This document shows positions 1-8,237 of a stretch of DNA of 64,000 nucleotides, piece after piece (within the stretch, counting starts at the first letter, position 1; every line of letters begins with the position of its first letter). The stretch is taken from contig NZ_CP151842.1 of the NCBI RefSeq assembly GCF_038452265.1, positions 2,852,001-2,916,000 of the forward strand. The letters are read 5' to 3'. A program made the translations under genes and the position numbers. Source of the stretch: Vibrio diazotrophicus. GTDB lineage: Bacteria; Pseudomonadota; Gammaproteobacteria; Enterobacterales; Vibrionaceae. The notes beneath the pieces are model-generated. The model worked only from the letters and a program-made list of their open reading frames with translations. It was not told the origin of the DNA and made no database searches.

Positions 1-196
1 GTTCTTGGTCGTGAGAAATCTTTTTACCGAAACGACCATGACTGGTGTCGTACTGTAGCAAATGCGCCATAGCCTCAGGCTGAGCCAACTCATTTACAGC
101 AACAACTTTTATCTGCTGAGCTTTGCCACTTTCGTAAACAGCGCGTAACACATTACGCCCTATTCGCCCGAATCCATTTATTGCGACTCTTAACAT
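1..196 (-). CDS. epd: Erythrose-4-phosphate dehydrogenase, N-terminal part (cut by window start)
   Basis: The reverse strand encodes about 65 residues beginning MLRVAINGFGRIGRN, the NAD-binding Rossmann glycine motif of the GAPDH superfamily. VNELAQPEAMAHLLQYDTSHG follows a little later. The Epd family oxidises erythrose-4-phosphate to 4-phosphoerythronate for pyridoxal phosphate synthesis. The ELAQPEAMAHLL stretch is Epd-like rather than GapA-like. The ATG is at 196-194. The rest of the gene, and usually pgk and fba, lies to the left of the window. In many vibrios tkt lies directly upstream; here 4 kb of other DNA separates them. Confidence 0.9.
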   Translation of the reverse strand, partial: MLRVAINGFGRIGRNVLRAVYESGKAQQIKVVAVNELAQPEAMAHLLQYDTSHGRFGKKISHDQE

Positions 197-403
197 CCGT
201 ACCATCAACCGACTAAAATTTCGTGGCACAGATATTAACCGATGACGGCGTAAAGCGCAGGTGTTTTCTGATACAGCATCTAGAAACTTCAAGTCGAAAG
301 TTAGCAAGATCACTATTTAAAAGAAAAACAGCTAAACTAAATTGCTAATTTCATTACGTATTCTACGCTATTTTTATTAGGGATGATTTAGGTAGCACAG
401 ACG

Positions 404-2128
404 TTGGATCGTGTTAGAAACTTGTTTTTAGTGGTAAAGCGTAATGAAGCGCTCACATTGAGTATCATTCTAGCGCTAGCGATACTCATAATTCGCTATC
501 CAAATGTTGCTGAATGGAACTTAGGTGACAATGACAACTTTATGCGCCTTCACCAGATTAAAACATTTATCGATATGCCTTCTTGGTATCTACATCCACT
601 AAAAGACTTTAACCCTCAAGATGGACAAATCATTCATTGGTCTAGGATTCCAGATCTTCCAATTCTTGCTGTTTATTACGTCACTTACCTTTTCCTAGAC
701 GAAACAACGGCTATCCAAATAGCTATCACCATCGTCCCCCTCATATATCTGATTTTACTTTCTCTAGTGCTGTGTAAGATCAGCGAATCCACCTTCGAAT
801 TAAATCAACCCGAGCTTGCAACGACATATACTTTTTTCTCAGTTGCATCACTCAAATTTCTCCCCGGACACATAGATCACCATAACTTACAAATATTGTT
901 ATTCTCTGTATTTATACTGTTAACCTTCTCCTCATTCTATCACAGAAAAATAAATCTTTTCGGTAGCGCTTTAAGCATTACTTTATCTTTGCTAATCGGT
1001 TTAGAAACTCTGCCGTTTTATATCCTAACCTTAGGCTTACTCACTTTATATTCTTTATATAATGACTTAAGAAAGTTAACTTATATAAAGAATTTATCGT
1101 TCCTTGTCTTTATATATGGAATAATTGGAATCCTTATACTTGAACCAATAGAAAACATATTTATACAAATCTATGATAAATTAACCATTGAACATTTATT
1201 TTATTTTTTAGGCGCAGGCATAGCTTTACAACTATCATTATATAAACCAAAGCTAAGTATGCTTTCACTATTATCATTATTAAGTATTGGAATTATTTAC
1301 TCAATATTTCCAGAAGCAATAAGACCTCCATTCCATGATTATCCAAAAACTTTAACTAAATATTGGCTAAATCATGTTACAGAAGCGCAACCACTGTTAA
1401 CTAAAATAACAAGCAATGAAAACATTGCAACAAAATGGCTTTATATTGGGACAATTTTTCCAGCTATACTGTCCATTTTTTTGTTAAATGAAAAAAAACA
1501 CAAGATCTATTACCTTGTTTTTTGTATAAGTTTAATCCCAGCATTTTTTTGGCAAACAAGAACTATACTTTTCTCATCAGCCTTATCAATACCTTTACAA
1601 GTATTCGTTGGATTAAAAATCTTCAATAACATCCAAACTCCTGTTGTAAGAATAATTATCCCTTTGCTTATAGCACCTGTTATATTAGCAGGATTACTAA
1701 ATTATATTTCAAGTATATCTGATAAAGATAATACGTTTAAAAAAGATAGAACCAATATAATAGAAGTTATTAACAACCTAAAAATAGAAAACAAAAAAAT
1801 ATTTGCAGCAATGGATGATGGTGCTGATATTTTAGCACTAACTAGCAATAGTATAATTAGCGCGCCATATCATAGAAATATTAGAGGTAACTTATTATTC
1901 ATTGAAACCTTATTATCAGACGACGAGGACAACACTCTAAAAAACCTAATTGAAAATAAAGTAGATATATTTATATTTAATAAAAATGAAAATCAAAACA
2001 AATTCATATTAAAAGGAGCATCTGAAAACAGCCTAATCAATAAATTAATTTCTGGAAACCCACCTAAATGGCTGATACCTATGATAGAAAATAAAGATGG
2101 TTTCTCTGTCTATGAGTTGAAAAGGTAA
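404..2128 (+). CDS. STT3-like GT-C membrane glycosyltransferase (accessory)
   Basis: This 574-residue protein has roughly a dozen hydrophobic segments. Its N-terminal periplasmic loop has a DxD-like GDND (residues 41-44) followed by FMRLHQ, and then IHWSRIPDLP (77-86). A second acidic and histidine motif, HIDHHN, is at 156-161. A soluble-looking C-terminal stretch contains MDDGADIL and APYHRN. This pattern matches bacterial relatives of the STT3/PglB oligosaccharyltransferase family (GT-C fold), which move a sugar from a polyprenyl carrier to an acceptor outside the membrane. The classical WWDYG motif is not visible, so the acceptor is unknown. The start is assumed to be TTG at 404, because the in-frame ATG at 383 is followed by a stop; a later start is possible. 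The gene is AT-rich, with many ATA, TTA and AGA codons, unlike tkt and metK. It lies 4 bp before the GT2 gene. Confidence 0.6.
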   Translation: MDRVRNLFLVVKRNEALTLSIILALAILIIRYPNVAEWNLGDNDNFMRLHQIKTFIDMPSWYLHPLKDFNPQDGQIIHWSRIPDLPILAVYYVTYLFLDETTAIQIAITIVPLIYLILLSLVLCKISESTFELNQPELATTYTFFSVASLKFLPGHIDHHNLQILLFSVFILLTFSSFYHRKINLFGSALSITLSLLIGLETLPFYILTLGLLTLYSLYNDLRKLTYIKNLSFLVFIYGIIGILILEPIENIFIQIYDKLTIEHLFYFLGAGIALQLSLYKPKLSMLSLLSLLSIGIIYSIFPEAIRPPFHDYPKTLTKYWLNHVTEAQPLLTKITSNENIATKWLYIGTIFPAILSIFLLNEKKHKIYYLVFCISLIPAFFWQTRTILFSSALSIPLQVFVGLKIFNNIQTPVVRIIIPLLIAPVILAGLLNYISSISDKDNTFKKDRTNIIEVINNLKIENKKIFAAMDDGADILALTSNSIISAPYHRNIRGNLLFIETLLSDDEDNTLKNLIENKVDIFIFNKNENQNKFILKGASENSLINKLISGNPPKWLIPMIENKDGFSVYELKR

Positions 2129-2132
2129 TAAA

Positions 2133-3074
2133 ATGGATATTCATAATTTAAAGATAGCAGTTCTTTTACCTTGCTTTAATGAAGAAGGAGCTATTGGAAG
2201 AACAGTGAATGGTTTTAAAGCACAGCTACCAACAGCCAAAATTTATGTTTACGATAATAACTCTACTGATAACACTGTTGAAGAGGCTAGACAAAAAGGA
2301 GCAATAGTAAGAAAAGAAACAAGACAAGGTAAAGGTGAAGTTGTACGTAGGATGTTTTCTGATATAGATGCTGATCTATATGTAATGGCCGATGGTGATG
2401 CTACCTACGATCATACTGTTGTTTCAACACTAATTGAAACTTTATTAAATAATCAACTGGATATGGTAATAGGTACCCGATCACAACGACAAGAAGCTTA
2501 TCCTAAAGGTCATATACTAGGAAACAAAGCCTTTTCTATTCTTATAAATAAAGTGTTTAAATCATCATTGACAGATGTTTTTTCTGGATATCGTGTAATG
2601 AGTAAACGATTTGTAAAAACGGTTCCAATTATAAGTGATGGATTTCAAATAGAAACAGAACTCGCAGTTCACGCATTACACCATAAAATACCTATAGCTG
2701 AGGTTCCAACAAACTATAACTCAAGACCAGAAGGTACTAAAAGCAAATTAAGAACGTATTCTGATGGATTAAAAATATTATCATTTATAATCTATCTAAT
2801 TAGGGATATTAAACCATTATTTTTCTTTTCTATTCTTTCCATTTTTTTAATTACTGTCTCTATGATTTTAGGAATACCTGTAGTGATAGATTTCATAGAT
2901 ACTGGTTTAGTTGAACGAGTCCCAACAGCTATTCTAGCTAGCAGTATAGGTGTAATATCAGTAATTAGCCTCTTCACAGGATTAATGTTAGATAACGTAA
3001 CAAAAGGAAGAATGAACTTAACATATTTACATTATAATAATTACTATCCAGTTAATATAGAACAAGAATTATAG
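2133..3074 (+). CDS. Polyprenyl-phosphate glycosyltransferase, GT2 family (DPM1/GtrB-like)
   Basis: This 313-residue protein opens with the GT2 nucleotide-sugar fold: VLLPCFNEEGAIG (10-22), YDNNSTDNT (40-48), and the metal-binding DGD of VMADGDATYD (D87 and D89). Two hydrophobic segments near residues 230-255 and 263-285 anchor the C-terminus. Members of this group load a sugar from a nucleotide donor onto a polyprenyl phosphate at the inner membrane face. The gene starts 4 bp after the STT3-like gene and ends 8 bp before the methyltransferase, so the three are probably one operon. An obvious model is that this enzyme makes the lipid-linked sugar used by the upstream GT-C protein; that is inference. 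Composition is AT-rich like its neighbours. Confidence 0.8.
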   Translation: MDIHNLKIAVLLPCFNEEGAIGRTVNGFKAQLPTAKIYVYDNNSTDNTVEEARQKGAIVRKETRQGKGEVVRRMFSDIDADLYVMADGDATYDHTVVSTLIETLLNNQLDMVIGTRSQRQEAYPKGHILGNKAFSILINKVFKSSLTDVFSGYRVMSKRFVKTVPIISDGFQIETELAVHALHHKIPIAEVPTNYNSRPEGTKSKLRTYSDGLKILSFIIYLIRDIKPLFFFSILSIFLITVSMILGIPVVIDFIDTGLVERVPTAILASSIGVISVISLFTGLMLDNVTKGRMNLTYLHYNNYYPVNIEQEL

Positions 3075-3082
3075 GATTAGAT

Positions 3083-3793
3083 ATGAGAAAAAATAAAGAT
3101 GATGATATTGATTGGCTTCTCTATTTAGAAAGCTTTAGTGATACATATGAAGAGCGCGTTTACAATAATTCTACAGGTAAAGTACTTAATTTAGGCCATA
3201 AATCCTGTGAAAATAAGTTCAAAACTAACGAACACTTCTCAAGAGTATTGGAATTTGGAGCTGGATTAGGTGAGCATTTTAAATATGTAAACCATACGTT
3301 CACTGAATATATAATAACAGATAGCGACCCTAAAAATCTTTCTTTTGCAAAAGAAAAATTAGGGATAGGAGATAATGATAGGAGAATATCTTATCTTGTT
3401 GAAGATGCTAAACAGTTAAGTTTTGACAATGATAGTTTTGACCGTTTAATTGCTACACATATTCTAGAACACTTATATGAACCGCATTTAGTTATAAAAG
3501 AATGGAAAAGAGTACTAAAACCTAATGGTACAATTTCCATTATAATCCCAACCGATCCTGGAATAGCTTGGAGATTAGGTAGATATCTAACCACTAGGAA
3601 AAATGCTATTAAAAACGGGTTGCAATACGATTATATAATGGCAAGGGAACATGTTAACCCATGCAATAATTTAATAGCTTTTCTAAATTATTACTTCCCA
3701 AATAATAGTGGTTATTTTTGGCCGTTTAATTTTATACAGAGCATTGATCTAAATTTATTTTATATATTCCATTCAAAAAAATCAGACTTATAA
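3083..3793 (+). CDS. Class I SAM-dependent methyltransferase (accessory)
   Basis: This 236-residue protein has the SAM-binding motif I EFGAGLGEHF from residue 57, the acidic motif II region IITDSDPKNL, a motif with VEDAKQLSFDNDSFDRLIATHILEHL, and WKRVLKPNGTISIIIP. This is the Methyltransf_11/UbiE-like arrangement. The substrate cannot be told; sugars, lipid heads and small metabolites are all possible. It is the third gene of the AT-rich block, with 8 bp before it, so it may modify the glycan or acceptor handled by the two upstream proteins. Its TAA stop at 3791-3793 is the edge of a long AATTTT tandem repeat, so a further gene may once have been fused or translated beyond it. Confidence 0.8.
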   Translation: MRKNKDDDIDWLLYLESFSDTYEERVYNNSTGKVLNLGHKSCENKFKTNEHFSRVLEFGAGLGEHFKYVNHTFTEYIITDSDPKNLSFAKEKLGIGDNDRRISYLVEDAKQLSFDNDSFDRLIATHILEHLYEPHLVIKEWKRVLKPNGTISIIIPTDPGIAWRLGRYLTTRKNAIKNGLQYDYIMAREHVNPCNNLIAFLNYYFPNNSGYFWPFNFIQSIDLNLFYIFHSKKSDL

Positions 3794-3858
3794 TTTTAAT
3801 TTTAATTTTAATTTTAATTTTAATTTTAATTTTAATTTTAATTTTAATTTTAATTTTA
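3792..3858. repeat. Hexanucleotide tandem repeat (AATTTT), about 11 copies
   Basis: The unit AATTTT repeats without interruption for 67 bases. It begins inside the stop codon of the methyltransferase gene. A hexamer keeps reading frame, and two of its three frames on the plus strand contain no stop; the frame continuing from the methyltransferase hits TAA at every second codon. Perfect repeats of this length are prone to slipped-strand length change. There is no obvious open gene immediately downstream for it to switch. Confidence 0.95.
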
Positions 3859-3908
3859 GGTTATTTTTATTTTATAGACTAATACAGATAACAATAAAAA
3901 AATAATTA

Positions 3909-4145
3909 ATGGGATCGAATACCCATGAATGGGTATGGTTGCATAAGGAGAGTAAAACCGACTCCATTTTCTATGAACTTTTTGGCATAAACCCATGGAG
4001 AGAAATTGAACCAATCCTCCTATACCCCAACACCGAAAACTATAAAGGTTATTCAAAGAAAGAAAACTATAGAAATCACCACCAAAATAGAAAACTGCTT
4101 ATAGCCATCAGCAATAAAAACTATAGGTATCAAATACCTATATAA
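3909..4145 (+). CDS. Hypothetical AT-rich ORF, possibly a gene remnant
   Basis: A 78-codon frame beginning MGSNTHEWVWLHKES with no family I recognise. Its start has no clear ribosome-binding site. It overlaps, in another frame, a second protein-like stretch (4127-4315), so the two may be halves of one decayed gene joined by a frameshift near 4127-4145. It could equally be non-coding; the tail is dominated by N, K and Y codons expected of AT-rich DNA. Confidence 0.25.
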   Translation: MGSNTHEWVWLHKESKTDSIFYELFGINPWREIEPILLYPNTENYKGYSKKENYRNHHQNRKLLIAISNKNYRYQIPI

Positions 4146-4315
4146 TATTTCCAAATAAAATACCTGACAATCTAGGATTAGATTATAACCGTATTAAACC
4201 ACTAATTAACAATTCTGTAGTAGATAATCCATTCTGCCCTATATTTATATTAATGGAAGTTGTAGGTACAATTAATAGTCAAGAAATATTAGAAGAATCT
4301 TTCAAAGATAATTGA
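4127..4315 (+). pseudogene. Start-less ORF fragment downstream of the repeat
   Basis: Between a TAG at 4124 and a TGA at 4313 one frame is open without a plausible start. It encodes text such as FPNKIPDNLGLDYNRIKPL and VVDNPFCPIFILMEVVG, which has a varied, protein-like amino acid mix. It may be the 3' end of a gene whose 5' part lies in the frame of 3909-4145. I cannot assign a family. If a single-base frameshift is corrected between 4127 and 4142, a product of roughly 135 residues would result. Confidence 0.3.
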
Positions 4316-4492
4316 GAATGATATATAACAAAAAACCAAAATGCTTACAAACAATTAGTGACGTGATATAGTTAAATTTTAACATCTTAGAGTGAGGAAA
4401 AACCCATTTCTTACTCGCCTTTATAAGTCATTATTTCATTTAATAATAGATTAACTTCTCGAAAAATGTGAATTTAAAGTATTTTATCCATG
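4316..4492. other. AT-rich gap before the tkt terminator
   Basis: I see no supported gene in this stretch. It appears to be the right-hand margin of the AT-rich block; no transposase, integrase or clear direct repeat marking its end could be found by eye. Confidence 0.5.
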
Positions 4493-4520
4493 AAAAAACG
4501 AGCTCTAAGGCTCGTTTTTT
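4493..4520 (-). terminator. Rho-independent terminator of tkt
   Basis: An ACGAGC/GCTCGT stem with a six-base loop is flanked by A6 on the left and T6 on the right, so it can terminate in both directions. It lies 17 bp beyond the tkt stop codon. Confidence 0.9.
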
Positions 4521-4536
4521 ATTTAAAAAGTTTAAC

Positions 4537-6534
4537 TTACTTAATCAACTCTTTCGCTTTCTCAACCACGTTTTCAACAGTGAAACCGAACATCTTGAAC
4601 AGTTGGTCTGCTGGTGCAGACTCACCGAATGTGGTCATACCGATGATTTTGCCGTTTAGGCCAACGTACTTGTACCAGTAATCCGCGATACCTGCTTCGA
4701 TAGCGATACGTGCAGTTACGTCAGCAGGAAGTACTGCTTCACGGTAAGCTGCGTCTTGCTTGTCGAATGCGTCTGTTGATGGCATTGAAACAACACGTAC
4801 TTGTTTGCCTTCAGCGGTAAGTTGCTCAGCCGCTTTTACAGCCAATTCAACTTCAGAGCCTGTTGCAATCAGGATTAGCTCAGGTTTGCCTGCACAATCT
4901 TTCAGGATGTAACCACCCTTAGCGATGTCAGCTACTTGCTCTGCTGAACGAGCTTGCTGTGCTAGGTTTTGACGAGAGAAGATAAGCGCAGTAGGCGCAT
5001 CTTTACGCTCGATAGCCAGTTTCCAAGCGACTGCTGATTCGACTTGGTCACATGGACGCCATGTGCTCATGTTTGGAGTTAGACGTAGAGAAGCCGTTTG
5101 CTCAACTGGTTGGTGAGTTGGACCATCTTCGCCAAGACCGATAGAGTCGTGCGTGTACACTTGGATGTTTTGCACTTTCATCAGTGCTGCCATACGCAGT
5201 GCGTTACGTGCGTATTCCATGAACATCAGGAAGGTTGCGCCGTAAGGAACGAAACCGCCGTGTAGCGCGATACCGTTCATGATAGCCGTCATACCGAATT
5301 CACGAACACCGTAGTGGATGTAGTTGCCTGATGCATCTTCTGGTGTGATTGACTTAGAGCCAGACCACATGGTGAGGTTTGAAGGTGCAAGGTCAGCCGA
5401 GCCGCCCATGAATTCAGGTAGCATTTTACCGAATGCTTCTAGTGCGTTTTGAGACGCTTTACGTGATGCAATGTTGGCTGGATTTGCTTGAAGCTCAGCA
5501 ATAACCGCGTTTGCTTTCTCTTCCCATTCAGCAGGAAGTTCGCCGTTCACGCGACGTTTGAATTCTGCCGCTAGCTCTGGGTATGCCGCTGCGTACGCTG
5601 CGAATTTTTGTTCCCATGCTGCTTCTTTTGCTGCGCCTGCTTCTTTTGCATCCCAGTTCGCGTAGATATCTGCAGGGATTTCAAATGGTGCGTGTTCCCA
5701 ACCGAGGAATTCACGTGCAGCTTGGATTTCATCTGCGCCTAGTGGAGCACCGTGACAGTCGTGAGAGCCTGCTTTGTTTGGAGAACCAAAACCGATGATG
5801 GTTTTTGTACAAATTAGAGTAGGACGACATGTTTCTGCTTTCGCCGCTTCAATCGCTGCATTGATTGCATCAGCATCGTGACCATCAACCGCAGGAATAA
5901 CGTGCCAGCCGTACGCTTCAAAACGTTTTGGCGTATCGTCAGCGAACCAACCTTCAACATGACCATCGATAGAGATACCGTTGTCATCCCAGAATGCAAT
6001 CAGTTTGCCCAGACCTAAAGTACCTGCAAGAGAACACGCCTCGTGTGAGATACCTTCCATCATACAGCCGTCGCCCATGAACGCGTACGTGTAGTGGTCA
6101 ACAATCTCATGGCCTTCTTTGTTGAACTGAGCAGCAAGTGCTTTCTCAGCCAGCGCCATACCCACAGCGTTAGTGATACCTTGACCTAGAGGACCAGTCG
6201 TAGTTTCAACACCCGGTGCGTAACCGTACTCAGGGTGACCCGGAGTTTTAGAATGAAGCTGACGGAAGTTTTTAAGGTCATCGATTGAAAGCTCGTAACC
6301 AGTCAGGTGAAGCAGTGAGTAAATCAGCATCGAGCCATGACCGTTAGAAAGGATGAAACGGTCGCGGTCAGCCCAGTTAGGGTTTTGTGGGTTGTGGTTT
6401 AGGTGCGAACGCCAAAGTACTTCAGCGATATCCGCCATACCCATTGGGGCACCTGGGTGGCCAGAGTTAGCTTTTTGAACACCGTCCATGCTCAGAGCAC
6501 GGATTGCATTTGCCAATTGTTTGCGAGACGCCAT
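4537..6534 (-). CDS. tkt: Transketolase
   Basis: This 665-residue protein is full length for bacterial transketolase. Landmarks are SGHPG (24-28, with a substrate-binding histidine), the thiamine diphosphate motif beginning MGDGCMMEG near residue 153, GFGSPNKAGSHDCHGAPLG, and THDSIGLGEDGPTHQPVEQ in the pyrimidine domain. It transfers two-carbon ketol units between sugar phosphates in the non-oxidative pentose phosphate pathway. A good ribosome-binding site (AGGAGCTGAC) precedes the ATG. Codon use is highly biased, as expected for a strongly expressed gene. metK is divergent; downstream, the AT-rich block separates it from epd. Confidence 0.97.
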   Translation of the reverse strand: MASRKQLANAIRALSMDGVQKANSGHPGAPMGMADIAEVLWRSHLNHNPQNPNWADRDRFILSNGHGSMLIYSLLHLTGYELSIDDLKNFRQLHSKTPGHPEYGYAPGVETTTGPLGQGITNAVGMALAEKALAAQFNKEGHEIVDHYTYAFMGDGCMMEGISHEACSLAGTLGLGKLIAFWDDNGISIDGHVEGWFADDTPKRFEAYGWHVIPAVDGHDADAINAAIEAAKAETCRPTLICTKTIIGFGSPNKAGSHDCHGAPLGADEIQAAREFLGWEHAPFEIPADIYANWDAKEAGAAKEAAWEQKFAAYAAAYPELAAEFKRRVNGELPAEWEEKANAVIAELQANPANIASRKASQNALEAFGKMLPEFMGGSADLAPSNLTMWSGSKSITPEDASGNYIHYGVREFGMTAIMNGIALHGGFVPYGATFLMFMEYARNALRMAALMKVQNIQVYTHDSIGLGEDGPTHQPVEQTASLRLTPNMSTWRPCDQVESAVAWKLAIERKDAPTALIFSRQNLAQQARSAEQVADIAKGGYILKDCAGKPELILIATGSEVELAVKAAEQLTAEGKQVRVVSMPSTDAFDKQDAAYREAVLPADVTARIAIEAGIADYWYKYVGLNGKIIGMTTFGESAPADQLFKMFGFTVENVVEKAKELIK

Positions 6535-6850
6535 GTCAGCTCCTGATTGATTTAAGCGAAGTGAAATATACCCATCTATAATGGGTGGTATTGTTACAAA
6601 GCCCCTAGATCACTGCAATCGTTTACTTGACCGTTGAAGCAATTTTGTCGGATGTGCACGGATAAGGTTGCAAGTTAAAGAAAGAACACACGTGAACGTT
6701 TAGTTATATCTAAAAGTAAAAAAGAGCTTGTAATTTAAGCATTGAAAACTAAAATAGCCGTCTAGATGTAGAAACACCTACATAATAACCATTTTTCAAA
6801 GTAGTGAAAAATCTGTTTCCCTACTTTTTGACTATTTATATGGAGCTACC
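6535..6850. other. tkt/metK divergent intergenic region
   Basis: This 316 bp region must hold the promoters of tkt (leftward) and metK (rightward). The metK-proximal half contains a probable MetJ operator, listed separately. I see no small gene in it. Confidence 0.6.
6756..6787 (+). promoter_or_regulatory. Probable MetJ operator (tandem met boxes) of metK
   Basis: Consecutive 8-base units read AGCCGTCT, AGATGTAG, AAACACCT, ACATAATA. The MetJ consensus is AGACGTCT repeated head to tail; the first unit matches 7 of 8 and the next two match 5 of 8. The site lies 64 bp before the metK start. MetJ with SAM as corepressor is the known regulator of metK in gammaproteobacteria, so the position fits. 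Binding is inferred. Confidence 0.55.
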
Positions 6851-8005
6851 ATGGCTAAACACCTGTTTACTTCTGAATCAGTATCAGAGGGACATCCGGA
6901 TAAAATCGCAGACCAAATCTCAGATGCGGTCCTAGATGCCATTTTGGAACAAGATCCTAAAGCACGTGTTGCTTGTGAAACTTACGTAAAAACTGGCATG
7001 GTTATGGTCGGTGGTGAGATCACAACTTCAGCATGGGTTGATATTGAAGAGCTAACGCGTGAAACTGTTCGTGAAATCGGTTATGTCCATTCAGATATGG
7101 GCTTCGATGCTAACTCATGTGCAGTTCTAAACACCATTGGTAAACAGTCTCCAGACATAAACCAAGGTGTAGATAAAGCTGATCCTAAAGAGCAAGGCGC
7201 AGGTGACCAAGGTATCATGTTCGGTTACGCAACAAACGAAACTGACGTATTGATGCCTGCACCAATTACATACTCTCACCTACTTGTTCAAAAACAAGCT
7301 GAAGTTCGTAAAAACGGCACGCTACCTTGGTTACGTCCAGATGCAAAATCTCAGGTAACTTTCCAATACGATCAAGGTAAGATTGTTGGTATCGATGCAG
7401 TCGTTCTTTCAACTCAACACTGTGATTCAATCTCTACTCCAGATCTACGTGAAGCAGTGATGGAAGAGATCATCAAACCTGTACTTCCTGCGGAATGGTT
7501 GAGCAAACAAACTAAATTCTTCATCAACCCAACTGGCCGTTTCGTAATCGGTGGCCCAATGGGTGACTGTGGTTTGACTGGTCGCAAGATCATTGTTGAT
7601 ACCTACGGCGGTGCAGCTCGTCACGGTGGCGGTGCATTCTCTGGTAAAGATCCATCAAAAGTTGACCGTTCTGCAGCATACGCAGCGCGCTACGTAGCGA
7701 AAAACATTGTCGCTGCTGGTATGGCTGATCGTTGTGAAATCCAACTTTCATACGCTATCGGTGTTGCAGATCCAACATCTATCATGGTTGAAACATTCGG
7801 TACTGAAAAAGTGTCTCACGACATCATCATCGAAGCAGTTCGCCAATTCTTCGACCTACGTCCATACGGTCTGCAAGAGATGTTGAACCTACTTCAACCT
7901 ATCTATAAGAAAACAGCTGCTTACGGTCACTTTGGCCGTGAAGAATTCCCTTGGGAAGCAACTGACAAAGTTGAATTACTACGCGATTTCGCAAACATCA
8001 AGTAA
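6851..8005 (+). CDS. metK: S-adenosylmethionine synthetase
   Basis: The 384-residue product makes SAM from methionine and ATP. Visible signatures are SEGHPDKIADQISDAVLD near the N-terminus, GAGDQGIMFGYA near residue 116, and GGGAFSGKDPSKVDRSAAY in the central domain, all intact. Length equals that of the E. coli enzyme. TGGAG lies 6 bp before the ATG. It is divergent from tkt and followed by its own terminator, so it is probably a single-gene unit controlled through the upstream met boxes. Confidence 0.98.
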   Translation: MAKHLFTSESVSEGHPDKIADQISDAVLDAILEQDPKARVACETYVKTGMVMVGGEITTSAWVDIEELTRETVREIGYVHSDMGFDANSCAVLNTIGKQSPDINQGVDKADPKEQGAGDQGIMFGYATNETDVLMPAPITYSHLLVQKQAEVRKNGTLPWLRPDAKSQVTFQYDQGKIVGIDAVVLSTQHCDSISTPDLREAVMEEIIKPVLPAEWLSKQTKFFINPTGRFVIGGPMGDCGLTGRKIIVDTYGGAARHGGGAFSGKDPSKVDRSAAYAARYVAKNIVAAGMADRCEIQLSYAIGVADPTSIMVETFGTEKVSHDIIIEAVRQFFDLRPYGLQEMLNLLQPIYKKTAAYGHFGREEFPWEATDKVELLRDFANIK

Positions 8006-8024
8006 TTCGAAATGCTTTACTGAC

Positions 8025-8058
8025 AAGCCCTCGCCAACTGGCGGGGGCTTTTCTTTTT
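8025..8058 (+). terminator. Rho-independent terminator of metK
   Basis: AAGCCCTCGCC and GGCGGGGGCTT form a strong stem with a short loop, followed by TTCTTTTT. It lies about 20 bp after the metK stop. Confidence 0.9.
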
Positions 8059-8172
8059 CAACGTATCTAAATCAGTTGCGGTTTAAATTTCCATCTGGCG
8101 ATTTGTATTTTCCAACCTTATCTACAATAGTTAACAAAGTAATAGTTAATAAAATGTTACAGGAACTCGGTC

Positions 8173-8197
8173 GTTTTCTTAGAAAAACTAGGAAAAC
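8173..8197 (+). promoter_or_regulatory. Inverted repeat in the DUF2189 gene leader
   Basis: GTTTTCTTAG and CTAGGAAAAC pair over 10 positions (one G-T wobble) around an AAAAA loop, 40 bp before the start of the DUF2189 gene. It could be a leader hairpin or an operator. No T-run follows, so it is not a typical terminator. Confidence 0.4.
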
Positions 8198-8237
8198 CCA
8201 TTTTTTAATTCACTGCCATATTGTTTTGGGAGGATTT

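Noticed and set aside
3856..4056. A 66-codon minus-strand ORF (MNNLYSFRCWGIGG...).
   Set aside because: It overlaps the plus-strand fragment, has no ribosome-binding site and its tail is made of the AT-rich repeat flank.
7932..8237. A long N-terminal extension of the DUF2189 protein reaching back into metK.
   Set aside because: The frame is open, but the extension crosses the metK 3' end and the metK terminator. The ATG at 8238 has a strong GGGAGGA site and gives the family's usual N-terminus.
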